Source: Microvirga pudoricolor
Lineage (GTDB): Bacteria; Pseudomonadota; Alphaproteobacteria; Rhizobiales; Beijerinckiaceae
Reading direction: 5' to 3'
Assembly: GCF_016892705.1 (NCBI RefSeq)
Contig: NZ_JAFEMB010000001.1
Location: 124,001 to 188,000 of the forward strand
DNA length: 64,000 bases
The translations under genes were made by a program, and so were the position numbers. How positions within the stretch are numbered: the first letter of the stretch is position 1; each line of letters opens with the position of its first letter. The notes below the pieces were generated by a model that saw only the letters and a list, made by a program, of their open reading frames with translations, did not search any database and was not told where the DNA came from. This document shows positions 27,317-38,344 of the stretch, in pieces.

Positions 27317-28860
27317 CAGTCACTCGCAAGCTGCCATCCGTGGATGCGGGCCCCGATTTCACTCACGGCCCGACACTGTCCTCCAAGCCGCCGAGTATCC
27401 CGAATGAGGTCGACCGGATGTTCGACACGGTGGACGAGGAACGGGACGAGCCGCTGCGGCCTTTCGATTTCCGGACGGGAGCCGCAACCAGAGCGTCTGC
27501 CGTAGCGGGTCACGCCAAGCTTGAGATTCCCGACGATCTCGATCGTGCCTTCCAGGAATTTCCCGATGATCGCGAGGACGCGGCGCATCCGGGATCCGGC
27601 TCCACAGCCTCAGGTTTGGAGCCCCATCTGGCAACGGTGCGCAGGCCGCTCGTCCGCTGGATCATCGCGGTTGGCGTTCTCGTGAGCCTCGGAGCCCTGG
27701 CGCCCCTTGCGACCAAAGACCCGTCCCGCGCCTGGGCGTCCGCCCTGCCCCCGTTTTCCTTGGATCAGGCCACGGGCGCCGCCGTCCGGCTACGGGATAT
27801 GCTGGCTTCCGCCGGGAATGCGGCGCTCGCCGGGGTTCCGAGCCTGAAACAGGTGACGGCTTGGTTCATTCCGGAACCTGAGCCGGACACGATCGCTGCG
27901 GAGATGGACGTTCCCTCGCCGCCCGACGAAGCCTCCGGCTTGCCCACCTCTCAAGATTCCTCCCTGGAGACACCGGGGCTTCCCACCTTGGAGCCGGAGC
28001 AGACAGCCCAGGCCGAGCCCGCTCCGAACGCCATTCAGCAGCACGAGCCCGCACCCGCCCCGCCGATCCTGGAACCGGCGGCTCCGGTCTCGGAGCCAGC
28101 GCAGAGAGCGGAATCGATCCGCACGCAGGCTCCAGTCCAAGACCTTCCGGCCGACACAGCGTCCATTCCCGTCATCCCGCCGGCCGACGTGACGGTGACC
28201 CTGGGAAAAACCGACGTTCCGGAGCTGCAAGGCGCGTCGGACAATTCCCTTCCCGATCTGCGCGATTTGGCCCTGAACCTAGAGCGCGAACGGGCCGAGA
28301 AGCTAACCGAGGAGCTGACCGAACTGCGCGGGGAGCTTGGGGCCATGAAGGCGAAAACGCTGCAAAGCTGGTTGACGGCTCCGTCCCTGCCGCCGACCCT
28401 CCTTCAGCCTCAGCCCGAGACGGTTCCTGAGCCGCAGGCGGTGCGGGACGATGCGGTCGGCACGGATGTGTCGTCGGCGCAAGCGCATGTCGATCTCGCC
28501 CTGCCCGATCCGGAACCCAGCGCCCCGGTAACGTTGCCACCTCCTGCAACCTCCAATCCTGCCCCAGCCCGAACCCTGGCCCAGGCCCCCGTTCAATCCA
28601 CAGCAGGCCCCAGCGAGGACAAGCTGATCCAACGCGCTGAAGCTCTGCTGAAGAACGCCGACATCAGCGGCGCGCGGCTCATTTTGGAACATGCGATGTC
28701 GGCAGGCAGCGCGCGGGCCACCTATCTGCTGGCCCAGACTTACGATCCGAAGGTGCTCGCCAGCTGGCGTGTGGTGGGGATCAAGGGGGATTCTGCGAAA
28801 GCGCAGGAGCTTTATGCCAGGGCTCTGGCGGGGGGCGTCCGGGAAGCGGGCCAGCGGTAG
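27313..28860 (+). CDS. Pro/Glu-rich membrane protein with C-terminal Sel1/TPR-like repeat
   Basis: The 515-aa protein has a 110-residue hydrophilic cytosolic N-terminus, one membrane helix (about residues 115-137, RWIIAVGVLVSLGALAPLA), a long low-complexity linker rich in Pro, Glu and Ala (about residues 190-420) with a short coiled-coil-like segment (LERERAEKLTEELTELRGEL), and a C-terminal Sel1/TPR-like helical repeat (AEALLKNADISGARLILEHA, ATYLLAQTYDPKVL, AKAQELYARAL). It probably spans the envelope. Its start overlaps the TAXI stop, so the two are co-translated and may work together. No function is known to me. Confidence 0.75.
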   Translation: MTVTRKLPSVDAGPDFTHGPTLSSKPPSIPNEVDRMFDTVDEERDEPLRPFDFRTGAATRASAVAGHAKLEIPDDLDRAFQEFPDDREDAAHPGSGSTASGLEPHLATVRRPLVRWIIAVGVLVSLGALAPLATKDPSRAWASALPPFSLDQATGAAVRLRDMLASAGNAALAGVPSLKQVTAWFIPEPEPDTIAAEMDVPSPPDEASGLPTSQDSSLETPGLPTLEPEQTAQAEPAPNAIQQHEPAPAPPILEPAAPVSEPAQRAESIRTQAPVQDLPADTASIPVIPPADVTVTLGKTDVPELQGASDNSLPDLRDLALNLERERAEKLTEELTELRGELGAMKAKTLQSWLTAPSLPPTLLQPQPETVPEPQAVRDDAVGTDVSSAQAHVDLALPDPEPSAPVTLPPPATSNPAPARTLAQAPVQSTAGPSEDKLIQRAEALLKNADISGARLILEHAMSAGSARATYLLAQTYDPKVLASWRVVGIKGDSAKAQELYARALAGGVREAGQR

Positions 28861-28884
28861 GTCCAATTGACGGTCCCAAACGAA

Positions 28885-28909
28885 AAAGAGAGGCCATGGG
28901 CCTCTCTTT
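28885..28909. terminator. Bidirectional terminator
   Basis: AAAGAGAGGCC, an ATG loop and GGCCTCTCTTT form a perfect 11-bp inverted repeat with A- and T-rich ends, lying between the convergent membrane-protein and FtsK-like genes. It should work on both strands. Confidence 0.9.
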
Positions 28910-28931
28910 CGCAACAGGTATGTGGTCGATC

Positions 28932-31646
28932 CTAATCGAAATCGTGCCCACCCTGGTCGACGAGGATGTCGCGTTTGCCCGCGTGGTTGGCCGGACCGAC
29001 GACGCCCTCCTTCTCCATGCGCTCCATGATGGAAGCGGCGCGATTGTAGCCGATCTGGAGGCGGCGCTGGATATAGGAGGTCGAGGCCTTCTTATGGCGA
29101 AGCACGATGGACACGGCTTGGTCGTAGAGATCACCGGAGCCCAGTCCCATCTCGCCCTCGTCGAAGATGGGGGTCTCGTCCTCTTCGATCTCCTCGTCGT
29201 CATCGGCCGTCACGGCATCCAGATAGACCGGCTGGCCCTGGCGCTTGAGGTGAGCGACGACCTTCTCGACCTCCTCGTCGGAGCAGAACGGTCCGTGCAC
29301 GCGGGTGATGCGCCCGCCCCCCGCCATGTACAGCATGTCGCCCTGGCCCAAGAGCTGCTCGGCGCCCATCTCGCCCAGGATCGTGCGGCTATCGATCTTC
29401 GAGGTCACCTGGAACGAGATCCGGGTCGGGAAGTTCGCCTTGATCGTGCCCGTGATCACGTCCACGGAAGGGCGTTGCGTCGCCAGGATCACGTGGATGC
29501 CCGCAGCTCTAGCCATCTGGGCCAGGCGCTGGATCGCGCCCTCGATCTCTTTTCCGGCCACCATCATCAGATCGGCCATCTCGTCGACGATCACCACGAT
29601 GTAGGGCAAGGGATCGAGATCCATGATCTCGTCCTCGTACACGGCCTGGCCGGTCTCCTTGTCGAAGCCGGTCTGGACCGTGCGGGTGATGACCTCGCCC
29701 CGCGCCTTGGCCTCGGAGACACGGGCGTTGAAGCCGTCGATGTTGCGCACGCCCAGCTTGGCCATCTTCTTGTAGCGGTCCTCCATTTCGCGGACCGCCC
29801 AGCGAAGGGCGATGATCGCCTTCTTGGGATCTGTGACGACGGGAGTCAGCAGATGCGGGATGCCGTCGTAGACGGAGAGTTCGAGCATCTTGGGGTCGAC
29901 CATGATCAGGCGGCACTCTTCTGGCTTGAGCCGGTAGAGGATCGACAGGATCATGGTGTTGATGGCCACCGACTTGCCCGAGCCGGTGGTTCCGGCCACC
30001 AGCAGGTGCGGCATGCGGGCGAGATCCGCGATCACGGGCTCGCCGCCGATGGTCTTGCCGAGACACAGCGCCAGCTTCTGCTTCGTCGTCTCGAAATCCT
30101 GCGAGACGAGAAGTTCGCGCAGAAACACGGTCTCCCGGGTCTGGTTCGGCAGCTCGATCCCGATGGCATTGCGTCCGGGGATGACGGCGACGCGGGCCGA
30201 CACGGCGCTCATGGAGCGGGCGATGTCGTCCGAGAGGGCAATGACACGCGACGACTTGGTGCCCGGCGCGGGCTCGAATTCGTAGAGCGTCACCACCGGA
30301 CCTGGGCGAACGTGAATCACCTCACCTTTAACGCCAAAATCGCGGATGACTTTCTCGAGTCGGCCGGCTGCCTCCTCCAGAATGTCTTCCGTCAGGATAG
30401 GCCCATCCTTCTCGGGCGGCTCGGCCAGGAAATCGATGTCCGGAAACTCGTAACCACCATCCCGTTCGAGGGACCGTACCGGCGCGGGAAGCAAGTTTTG
30501 GGCCAGGGCGACGGCGCGGATCTCAGCCTCCGGCGTTACAGGAGGCAGTTCGAGTGTCTCGGCCGTGAAATCGGCATCGATGGGCTCTCCCTCGACCTCG
30601 CACGCGGCGGTTTCAGGCTCCACGGGCGGGATCGTCTTCGCCTCGGCTGGCGAGGGTTGAGCCCGAGCGACCGGCAGGCTGTCGGCATAAAGGGATAGGA
30701 AGCCCCAATCCACATCGTCCTGCTCGTGGGATGCCGGGGCTTCCGCGACGACCGGCTCGGGAGCGATGTCCACCGGCGTGACCTCGACCAGCGTCGCCTC
30801 GACCTCAAGAACCTCTTCGAGCTGCGCTTCGCAGGCCTCGACCGCCTCTTCCGTGCTGGCGACGAGCTTGTCCAGCGAGCCGATGAGGCGGATCGGATCG
30901 AAACGGTAGGGGTCCGAGGACCAGGCGAAAGCGGCCGAGCGGATGCTCACCGGTCCCGTAGTCATGGTTTCCTCGGTCTTTTGGGTTTCGGCTTGCAGTT
31001 CGGCGGCTGTCTGAGATTTGGCTTTCATCTGACCTTCAGTCCGGACCGCCTGAGCGGCGGGCTTTTCTTGATTTTCGACGACGATGGGCGAAGGCTGTTC
31101 GATGGCCTGCGTCTGCATTGAAGGTGTTTCCGGCTTCGCGGTGGCCTCGCGGTCCGCCGCCCTGGCTTGGGGCGGTGCCGTGAACGGGCCCTTCGCCGGA
31201 GGACTCTGGGGCTTCGCGCCGAAGGGACCGGGTCCGGGAGCCAGGTGAGCCTTGAGTGATTCGATGCGCCGGTCATTGGCTTCCGTCACGCGCGGGTCCA
31301 CCACCGGCAGCTCCAGCGGGCGGGCCGGACCCATGCGCTCACGCAGAACCCGGTCGGGTGTTCGCGTGTACCGGACGCCGGACGGGGCCGTGAACACCGT
31401 GCGCCAAGCGGGCTCCGACGGGTCGTGAATCGCCGCCTTCGGACCTTGTCCGAGAAGGGTCGGATCCGTCGGATGCGGCCGCCCCTGGGCGGGGGTGGCC
31501 GGCTCGGCCATCCACGGCCGCGCTGGAGCCGGCTGCGAGGCCGGAATCGTCGTTGAGGCGCCGTCCTCGGTCGAGGAATGGCGCAAACCGGGAGGGTGAG
31601 GAGACCGTCGAGAGGATTGCATTGTCTGTTGTTGGTTGGAGGCCAT
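28932..31646 (-). CDS. ftsK: Soluble FtsK/SpoIIIE-like DNA translocase
   Basis: The 904-aa protein has the full FtsK motor: alpha/beta domains with Walker [16 protein letters not shown], Walker [13 protein letters not shown] and the [12 protein letters not shown] motif, plus a C-terminal gamma winged helix ([20 protein letters not shown]) that reads KOPS-like DNA signals in the family. The first roughly 430 residues are Pro/Ala/Glu-rich and contain no membrane helix, unlike classical FtsK with four. It thus resembles soluble translocases such as Bacillus SftA. It probably is a second, non-anchored FtsK acting in chromosome segregation. It stands alone, with a strong terminator downstream. Confidence 0.88.
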   Translation of the reverse strand: MASNQQQTMQSSRRSPHPPGLRHSSTEDGASTTIPASQPAPARPWMAEPATPAQGRPHPTDPTLLGQGPKAAIHDPSEPAWRTVFTAPSGVRYTRTPDRVLRERMGPARPLELPVVDPRVTEANDRRIESLKAHLAPGPGPFGAKPQSPPAKGPFTAPPQARAADREATAKPETPSMQTQAIEQPSPIVVENQEKPAAQAVRTEGQMKAKSQTAAELQAETQKTEETMTTGPVSIRSAAFAWSSDPYRFDPIRLIGSLDKLVASTEEAVEACEAQLEEVLEVEATLVEVTPVDIAPEPVVAEAPASHEQDDVDWGFLSLYADSLPVARAQPSPAEAKTIPPVEPETAACEVEGEPIDADFTAETLELPPVTPEAEIRAVALAQNLLPAPVRSLERDGGYEFPDIDFLAEPPEKDGPILTEDILEEAAGRLEKVIRDFGVKGEVIHVRPGPVVTLYEFEPAPGTKSSRVIALSDDIARSMSAVSARVAVIPGRNAIGIELPNQTRETVFLRELLVSQDFETTKQKLALCLGKTIGGEPVIADLARMPHLLVAGTTGSGKSVAINTMILSILYRLKPEECRLIMVDPKMLELSVYDGIPHLLTPVVTDPKKAIIALRWAVREMEDRYKKMAKLGVRNIDGFNARVSEAKARGEVITRTVQTGFDKETGQAVYEDEIMDLDPLPYIVVIVDEMADLMMVAGKEIEGAIQRLAQMARAAGIHVILATQRPSVDVITGTIKANFPTRISFQVTSKIDSRTILGEMGAEQLLGQGDMLYMAGGGRITRVHGPFCSDEEVEKVVAHLKRQGQPVYLDAVTADDDEEIEEDETPIFDEGEMGLGSGDLYDQAVSIVLRHKKASTSYIQRRLQIGYNRAASIMERMEKEGVVGPANHAGKRDILVDQGGHDFD

Positions 31647-31865
31647 TCAGCGGACTGCTGACGTTCGCCCCCAATGTGCGGCCGCATTAGTAAAAAGAGG
31701 ATTAGGAAGCCGGTCCCCCGTCCACTCGCTCGCGTCTCTGGTGCGCCGCGAATCTCTTGCAGATCATACCCTTAGGTCAGCCAGAACGGCTCCAAGCGCC
31801 CGAAACCCTGGGCTGCTACGGCCTCGAGGCGATTATCAGGTTTGGCGGCAGTGCGGTTTCGCCGC

Positions 31866-32564
31866 CTATCGGCGCCCAATGGCGCGGTCGCGGGCGCTCA
31901 TGATATGCCGGCCCATGGCTTCCGATGCCTTCGCAGGGTCACGGGTCGAGATGGCGCCGATCACGGCGAGGTGCTCGCGCATGGTGGGAATCAGAACAGC
32001 GTAATTGAGGCGGGTCTGTTCCTGCTTGATAAGCCGAATCTTCAGGAGATTGACCCTGTAGGCGTCGGCGATGATGGCGTTGCCCAGCGCGTCGATGATG
32101 AGGCGATGGAAGCTCCAGTCGATCTCCTGGGCTTCATCCACCAGTTCGGTGGTGATTCCCCCATTGGCTTCCGCCCGCTCGCAGGTGGCGATGATGCTTT
32201 CGTGCTGGTCGAGGAGTTGCGCCAGAACCGAATCGGTCGCTTCGGTCGCGAAGACCGCCGTGGCTTCCTTTTCCAGGAAGAGCCGGAACTGGAAAGCGTC
32301 CTGGATCAGGTTGAGGTCCACATGGGCGATCTGCATCCCCCGCTGCGGGATCGTCCGCACCAAGCCTTCCGCCTCGAGGCGTGGGATCAGCTCACGAATC
32401 GCCCCCAGCGGCAGGCCCGTGATCTCCACGAGCTCGCGCTGGGAGATGAATTGCCCGGCCCGGATGTCCCGGGCCAGGAGATGCCGCGTGAAGCTGTCAT
32501 ACGCGCGTTCGCGAAGGTTGAGCGGCTCGCGCTCGGCCGACGATGGTTTCACGAACGCGGTCAT
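31866..32564 (-). CDS. GntR-family (FCD) transcriptional regulator
   Basis: The 232-aa protein has an N-terminal winged helix (about residues 15-80; FISQRELVEITGLPLGAI, REL, LVRTIPQRGMQIA) and a C-terminal FCD ligand domain (IDWSFHRLIIDALGNAII, MREHLAVIGAI, MGRHIMSARDRAI), with histidines in the typical metal-site positions. ATG 32564 was chosen because it follows the aldolase stop by only 4 bp; the upstream frame is inside that gene. It forms an operon with the DapA-family gene and likely controls the divergent ABC operon starting at 33692. Confidence 0.87.
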   Translation of the reverse strand: MTAFVKPSSAEREPLNLRERAYDSFTRHLLARDIRAGQFISQRELVEITGLPLGAIRELIPRLEAEGLVRTIPQRGMQIAHVDLNLIQDAFQFRLFLEKEATAVFATEATDSVLAQLLDQHESIIATCERAEANGGITTELVDEAQEIDWSFHRLIIDALGNAIIADAYRVNLLKIRLIKQEQTRLNYAVLIPTMREHLAVIGAISTRDPAKASEAMGRHIMSARDRAIGRR

Positions 32565-32568
32565 GGTT

Positions 32569-33465
32569 TCAGGCAGCTTTCGATGCGAAAGCCGCATCAT
32601 AGGCGGATGCGACGCGGCTTGCATCCGCAGCCGACAGGGCCATCAAAGGCGAGCGGACCCGGAGCCAGCCGTTATCGCCGGTCCGATGAGCGACGAGCGC
32701 CTTCACGGCCGGGGTCACGGGGAACTTCAGAACATCCTCGACGATCCGAACCACCTGATCGCTCTCCTGACCCGCCGTGATCATGGGCTTGAGCCGATCC
32801 GGGCAGACATTCGCCATGCCGGAGATGGCGCCCTGGGCGCCGATGCGCACGCCCTGGGCCAAGTGACGCTCGTCGCCGATGAGGATGGCGATGTCCTTGT
32901 GGGCCGCCAGGAGCTTCTGCGTGTAGGCCCAATCGCCCGAGGAATCCTTCACGCCGGTGATGATCTGAGGGTACGCCGTTCTCAGGCGGGAGATGAGATC
33001 CACCGACAGGGTCACGGCGGTCACGGAAGGGATATTGTAGAGGATAACGTCCCGTGCCCTGTCGCCGAGCTTGTCGAAATAGGACGAGAACCATGCGAAC
33101 AGCCCGTCGTCGCTCACACCCTTGAAGTAGAAAGGCGGCGCCAGGAGGATCGCACGGCAATCCGCATCGAGAAGGATGGCGGTCTGGTCGAGCGCCTCGT
33201 GCAGGGAGGAAGCGGCCACGCCGCCCAGGACGCGCTGGCGCAGATCGATGCCTGAATCGGCAATGGCCTTCAGGATCGTCTGGCGGGCCGGAATGCCCAA
33301 TGACGGCCCTTCACCGGTCGTGCCGAAAGCCGTGACGCTGTCGCACCCCTGGGAGAGAGCCCATTGGACGTGAGCGGCGAGCTTTGCGCCCTCGACCTGC
33401 CCGGACTCGTCGAAAGGGGTCGCGAGGGCGCAGGAAAGACCAAAACGTTCAACAGATTGGGCCAC
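32569..33465 (-). CDS. DapA-family aldolase/lyase
   Basis: The 298-aa enzyme is in the dihydrodipicolinate synthase/N-acetylneuraminate lyase superfamily of class I, pyruvate-handling TIM barrels. The catalytic Tyr lies in VILYNIPSVT and the Schiff-base Lys in TGVKDSSGD; the pyruvate-binding motif reads FGTTGEGPSLG. The sequence does not settle the substrate: a keto-deoxy sugar acid or a hydroxy-oxo acid is as plausible as sialic acid. Position beside a GntR regulator and a sugar ABC transporter points to catabolism, not lysine synthesis. Translation starts at GTG 33465 with TGAGG upstream. Confidence 0.85.
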   Translation of the reverse strand: MAQSVERFGLSCALATPFDESGQVEGAKLAAHVQWALSQGCDSVTAFGTTGEGPSLGIPARQTILKAIADSGIDLRQRVLGGVAASSLHEALDQTAILLDADCRAILLAPPFYFKGVSDDGLFAWFSSYFDKLGDRARDVILYNIPSVTAVTLSVDLISRLRTAYPQIITGVKDSSGDWAYTQKLLAAHKDIAILIGDERHLAQGVRIGAQGAISGMANVCPDRLKPMITAGQESDQVVRIVEDVLKFPVTPAVKALVAHRTGDNGWLRVRSPLMALSAADASRVASAYDAAFASKAA

Positions 33466-33691
33466 GATTCTACCTCAGCATGGCTCATCTCGAGCCGGAA
33501 ACACGCTGACATGTTAGTACGCTGTTTTTCTGTTTACAAGCGACGCGAAACGGATTTATGGTCTTTGGACGTTGCTGGACCCGGGGTTCGGGTCATGGTG
33601 GCATCCCATTCGACAAGCCGGCACCGGATCAGGCAGAAACGCCGTCCGTAAGAACCAGGCGATCACAACCGAACTGACCCAAGGGTGGAAA

Positions 33692-35029
33692 ATGTCTGAG
33701 ATCATTGGAAAGAACCTGACGCGCCGGAACTTCCTGGCGACGACCGCCGCAGCCGGTGGCCTGGGGCTCATGGGCGTGCGCCCGGCCTTCGCCAACGTGA
33801 ACTGGAAGAAGTTCGCGGGCACGACCATCGACGTGAACCTCACGAAAAGCCCCCGCGGCGAACTTCTGACTAAGTACCAGAAGGAATTCGAGGACCTGAC
33901 GGGCATCAAGGTCAATTCCGAGATGACCCCCGAGCAGCAGCAGCGCCAGAAGGCCGTGATCGAGCTGACCTCCGGCAAGCCGAGCTTCGACGTCATCCAC
34001 ATCAGCTATCACGTCCAAAAGCGCCAGTTCGAGAAGGGCCGCTGGCTCGCCGACCTGTCGGGCTTCCTGAAGGATGCCAACCTTACCGACCCGTCCATGG
34101 TCGAGAGCGATTTCGCCGAGGCCGGCATGGCCTTCGCCAAGGACCAGCAGGGCGCGATCCGGTCCCTGCCCTTCTCGGTGGATTACTGGATCGTCTATTA
34201 CAACAAGGACCTTTTCGCGAAGAAGAACCTGGCGTTCCCGAAGACCTTTGCGGAGATGATCGACACCGCCCAGGCCCTGACGGATCCCAAGGCCCAGACC
34301 TACGGCTTCGTGGCCCGCGGCCAGAAGAACGCCAACACGCCGGTCTGGACGAGCTTCATGCTCGGCTACGACATGCCGTCGGTCGATCCCAGCGGCAAGC
34401 TGATGACGGACACGCAGGAGGCCATCGACGCCGCCAAGATGTACCAGACCCTCCTGACCAAGGCCTCGCCCACGGGGGTCGCGGGCTTCAACTGGGCCGA
34501 GTGCCAGTCCGCCTTCCTTCAGGGCCGGGTGGGTATGTGGTTCGACGGTGTCGGCTTCGCGCCTCCCCTGGAGGATCCGGAGAAGTCCCGCGTGGTCGGC
34601 AAGGTCGGCTACGGCGTCATGCCGAAGGGCCCCAAGGTCCAGGCGGCCGCCACCACGGGCGACGGCATCGGCGTCACGGAGGCCAGCACCAAGAAGGAAG
34701 CCGCCTACCTCTATTGCCAGTGGGCGATCTCCAAGGAAATGGGCGCTCGCCTCCTTCAGACCGGCTCCGGCGTGCCGTTCCGCAACTCCATCCTGAACGA
34801 CGCGGAAGTGCGCAAGGGCGTGAAGATGCCGGCCGAGTGGGTCGACGCCGTCGCCCAATCGGCCAAGATCAGCCGCCTGACGCTGCCTGTCATCATACCG
34901 GTGACGGAATTCCGCGACACGATGGGCGTGGCGCTCACCAACCTGCTCGCCGGCGCGGACGCAGCGGCCGAGCTGAAGCGCGCGACGGAAGAGTTCAAGC
35001 CGGTGCTTGAGCGCAGCGAGCGGGCTTGA
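33692..35029 (+). CDS. Tat-exported sugar ABC transporter substrate-binding protein
   Basis: The 445-aa protein is a family 1 (COG1653) extracellular solute-binding protein. Its leader carries a twin-arginine motif (NLTRRNFLATTAAAGG), so it is probably exported folded by the Tat pathway, cleaved near residue 36 (AFA-NV). Features such as FEDLTGIKVNSEMTPEQQQR, SGKPSFDVIHISYH and SVDYWIVYYNKDLFAKK are typical. ATG 33692 starts the leader; the frame upstream is open but not coding-like. The stop overlaps the permease start (TGATG). The substrate is unknown. Confidence 0.9.
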   Translation: MSEIIGKNLTRRNFLATTAAAGGLGLMGVRPAFANVNWKKFAGTTIDVNLTKSPRGELLTKYQKEFEDLTGIKVNSEMTPEQQQRQKAVIELTSGKPSFDVIHISYHVQKRQFEKGRWLADLSGFLKDANLTDPSMVESDFAEAGMAFAKDQQGAIRSLPFSVDYWIVYYNKDLFAKKNLAFPKTFAEMIDTAQALTDPKAQTYGFVARGQKNANTPVWTSFMLGYDMPSVDPSGKLMTDTQEAIDAAKMYQTLLTKASPTGVAGFNWAECQSAFLQGRVGMWFDGVGFAPPLEDPEKSRVVGKVGYGVMPKGPKVQAAATTGDGIGVTEASTKKEAAYLYCQWAISKEMGARLLQTGSGVPFRNSILNDAEVRKGVKMPAEWVDAVAQSAKISRLTLPVIIPVTEFRDTMGVALTNLLAGADAAAELKRATEEFKPVLERSERA

Positions 35030-35967
35030 TGACCGCAGTCTCCACACCCGCTGTCCCTGCCAGCGAAGAAGAGGCCCGCCCCCACAAGGGCGGGCACCTC
35101 AAGCCATCCTACTGGCCCTTCGTTCTGCCCGCTCTCCTCGTCGTCGGGGCCGTCATCCTGTTCCCCTGGGTCTTTACGATCTGGATGAGCCTGAACGAAT
35201 GGCGCGTCGGATCCGACACCAGCTTTGTCGGACTTGCGAATTACATCCGCCTCGCCACGGACATGAGATTCCTCGAATCTCTCTGGCACACGATCCTCTA
35301 CACCGTCCTGTCGGTGGTCGCCCCCCTGATTCTCGGGACGGCGGCGGCCCTGGCCTTCAACACCAAGCTGCCCTTCCGCGGTCTCCTGCGTGGCATCTTC
35401 GTCATGCCCATGATGGCGACGCCGGTGGCCATCGCGCTGGTCTGGACCATGATGTTCCACCCGCAGCTCGGCGTCCTGAACTATCTCCTGTCCCTCGTCG
35501 GCATCCCGCCGCAGGCCTGGGTGTTCCATCCGGCCAGCGTGATCCCGTCTCTCGTCCTCGTCGAGACCTGGCAATGGACGCCTCTCGTCATGCTCATCGT
35601 GCTTGGGGGCCTCGCGGCTATTCCCCAGGAGCCCTATGAAAGCGCCCAGATCGACGGTGCGAATGCGTGGCAGAAGTTCCGCTACATCACCCTGCCGATG
35701 ATCTCACCCTTCCTCATGGTGGCGGTCATCATCCGCACCATCGACGCGCTGAAGAGCTTCGACATCATCTACGCCATCACGCAGGGCGGTCCCGGCACGG
35801 CCTCCGAGACCATCAACCTCTATCTCTACAGCGTCGCCTTCGCCTATTACGACGTGGGCTACGGCTCCGCCATCGCGGTCGTGTTCTTCCTGCTCATCAT
35901 TCTGCTGTCCCTGGTTCTGCTGCACCTGCGCCAGCGCGCAGCCTGGTCCTCGGGAGACGGCAAATGA
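35029..35967 (+). CDS. Sugar ABC transporter permease (MalF/UgpA type)
   Basis: The 312-aa inner-membrane protein has six predicted helices after a 30-residue hydrophilic N-terminus. The EAA loop reads EPYESAQIDGANAWQKFRYI, followed by TLPMISPF. It starts on the last base of the binding-protein stop and its own stop overlaps the next permease start (ATGA). It forms the channel with the following permease. Confidence 0.92.
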   Translation: MTAVSTPAVPASEEEARPHKGGHLKPSYWPFVLPALLVVGAVILFPWVFTIWMSLNEWRVGSDTSFVGLANYIRLATDMRFLESLWHTILYTVLSVVAPLILGTAAALAFNTKLPFRGLLRGIFVMPMMATPVAIALVWTMMFHPQLGVLNYLLSLVGIPPQAWVFHPASVIPSLVLVETWQWTPLVMLIVLGGLAAIPQEPYESAQIDGANAWQKFRYITLPMISPFLMVAVIIRTIDALKSFDIIYAITQGGPGTASETINLYLYSVAFAYYDVGYGSAIAVVFFLLIILLSLVLLHLRQRAAWSSGDGK

Positions 35968-36788
35968 ACCTCCGCAAGATCGTCCATGGCACCTGGATGG
36001 CGTTCTGTGTCTTTCTGCTCGTGTCGCCCGCCCTGTTCTTCTTCATCTGGATGCTGTCGCTCTCGCTCAAATACGAGATCGACAACGGCGCCTATCCGCC
36101 CATCCTGATCCCCGAGCGGATCGCCTGGAAAAACTACGCAGGCGTCTTCGAGTCGAACAATTTCCTGCTCTATTTCAAAAACAGCATCATCGTAACGGGC
36201 GGCGCTACGCTCCTGGCCTTGATGGTCGGAGTGCCGGCGGGCTACGGCATCGCCCGGATGCGGGCCACCAAGTCCGCCATGGTGATCATGATCGCCCGCA
36301 TGACGCCGGGGCTGTCGTTCCTGATCCCGCTGTTTCTGCTGTTCCAATGGCTCGGCCTTCTCGGCACCCTGGTGCCCCAAATCCTGATCCATCTGGTCGT
36401 GACGGTACCGATCGTGATCTGGATCATGATCAGCTATTTCGAGACGACGCCCCTGGAACTGGAGGAAGCCGCCATGATCGACGGCGCGACCCGTTGGCAG
36501 GTGTTCCGCAACGTGGCGTTGCCGATCGCCAAGCCCGGCATCGTGGTGGCGTTCATCCTGTCGGTCATTTTCTCTTGGAACAACTTCGTGTTCGGCATCG
36601 TGCTGGCGAGCCGCGAGACCAGGACCCTGCCGGTGGCCGTCTACAACATGCTGTCCTTCGAGCAGGTCAGCTGGGGACCGCTCGCGGCTGCGGCTCTCAT
36701 CGTCACGCTGCCTGTTCTGATCTTGACCATCGTGGCGCAGCGCCAGATTATCGCCGGCCTCACAGCCGGAGCCGTGAAGGGCGGCTAA
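35964..36788 (+). CDS. Sugar ABC transporter permease (MalG/UgpE type)
   Basis: The 274-aa permease has six predicted helices; the EAA loop reads [20 protein letters not shown], followed by ALPIAKPG. It overlaps the preceding permease by 4 bp and precedes the ATPase gene by 58 bp. It is the second half of the channel. Confidence 0.92.
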   Translation: MNLRKIVHGTWMAFCVFLLVSPALFFFIWMLSLSLKYEIDNGAYPPILIPERIAWKNYAGVFESNNFLLYFKNSIIVTGGATLLALMVGVPAGYGIARMRATKSAMVIMIARMTPGLSFLIPLFLLFQWLGLLGTLVPQILIHLVVTVPIVIWIMISYFETTPLELEEAAMIDGATRWQVFRNVALPIAKPGIVVAFILSVIFSWNNFVFGIVLASRETRTLPVAVYNMLSFEQVSWGPLAAAALIVTLPVLILTIVAQRQIIAGLTAGAVKGG

Positions 36789-36846
36789 GCGCCCTCACCC
36801 ATCCATTGATAGGCCCTGTCGGGCCAAGAACGAACGGAAATACGCC

Positions 36847-37926
<1,080 letters not shown>

Positions 37927-37990
37927 CGCCGACCTCCCCTAGGACCGTCATACGCTTGGGCGGACCGATCATTCTCAAGGCTTGGGACCC

Positions 37991-38344
37991 ATGGCAGAAC
38001 CACGACGCGTTGGAGTCGCTGCGCGATACAGCGACCTCGTCATCCTCGGCGATACGGCGCATTTCTCGGGTTACGTACCGGAGAACTCCGAAGGCCTCAC
38101 CGTGCGCGAACAAACGCAGGATGTGCTCGACCAGATCGAGCAATCCTTGCGCGAGATCGGCAGCAACAAGACGAAGCTGCTCAGGGCGACGATCTGGCTG
38201 TCGTCCATGGGTTTCTACGACGAGATGAACGGCGTCTGGGACGCATGGCTCGAACGGGGACACGCTCCGGCCCGGGTTTGCGTCGAATCGCGACTGGCAA
38301 ACCCCGCCTACGCGCTCGAAATTCAGGTGACGGCGGCGCTCTGA
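37991..38344 (+). CDS. RidA (YjgF/YER057c/UK114) family protein
   Basis: The 117-aa protein belongs to the Rid family. RidA proper hydrolyses reactive enamine/imine intermediates made by PLP enzymes; other Rid subgroups have related or unknown roles. The conserved arginine is in GHAPARVCVESRLANP and a Glu lies in YALEIQVTAAL. The ATG at 37991 is preferred over a TTG nine bases upstream. It is the last gene of the ABC operon, which suggests that the imported compound yields a reactive imine or keto intermediate. Its 3' end overlaps the convergent nagA-like gene by 22 bp. Confidence 0.85.
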   Translation: MAEPRRVGVAARYSDLVILGDTAHFSGYVPENSEGLTVREQTQDVLDQIEQSLREIGSNKTKLLRATIWLSSMGFYDEMNGVWDAWLERGHAPARVCVESRLANPAYALEIQVTAAL

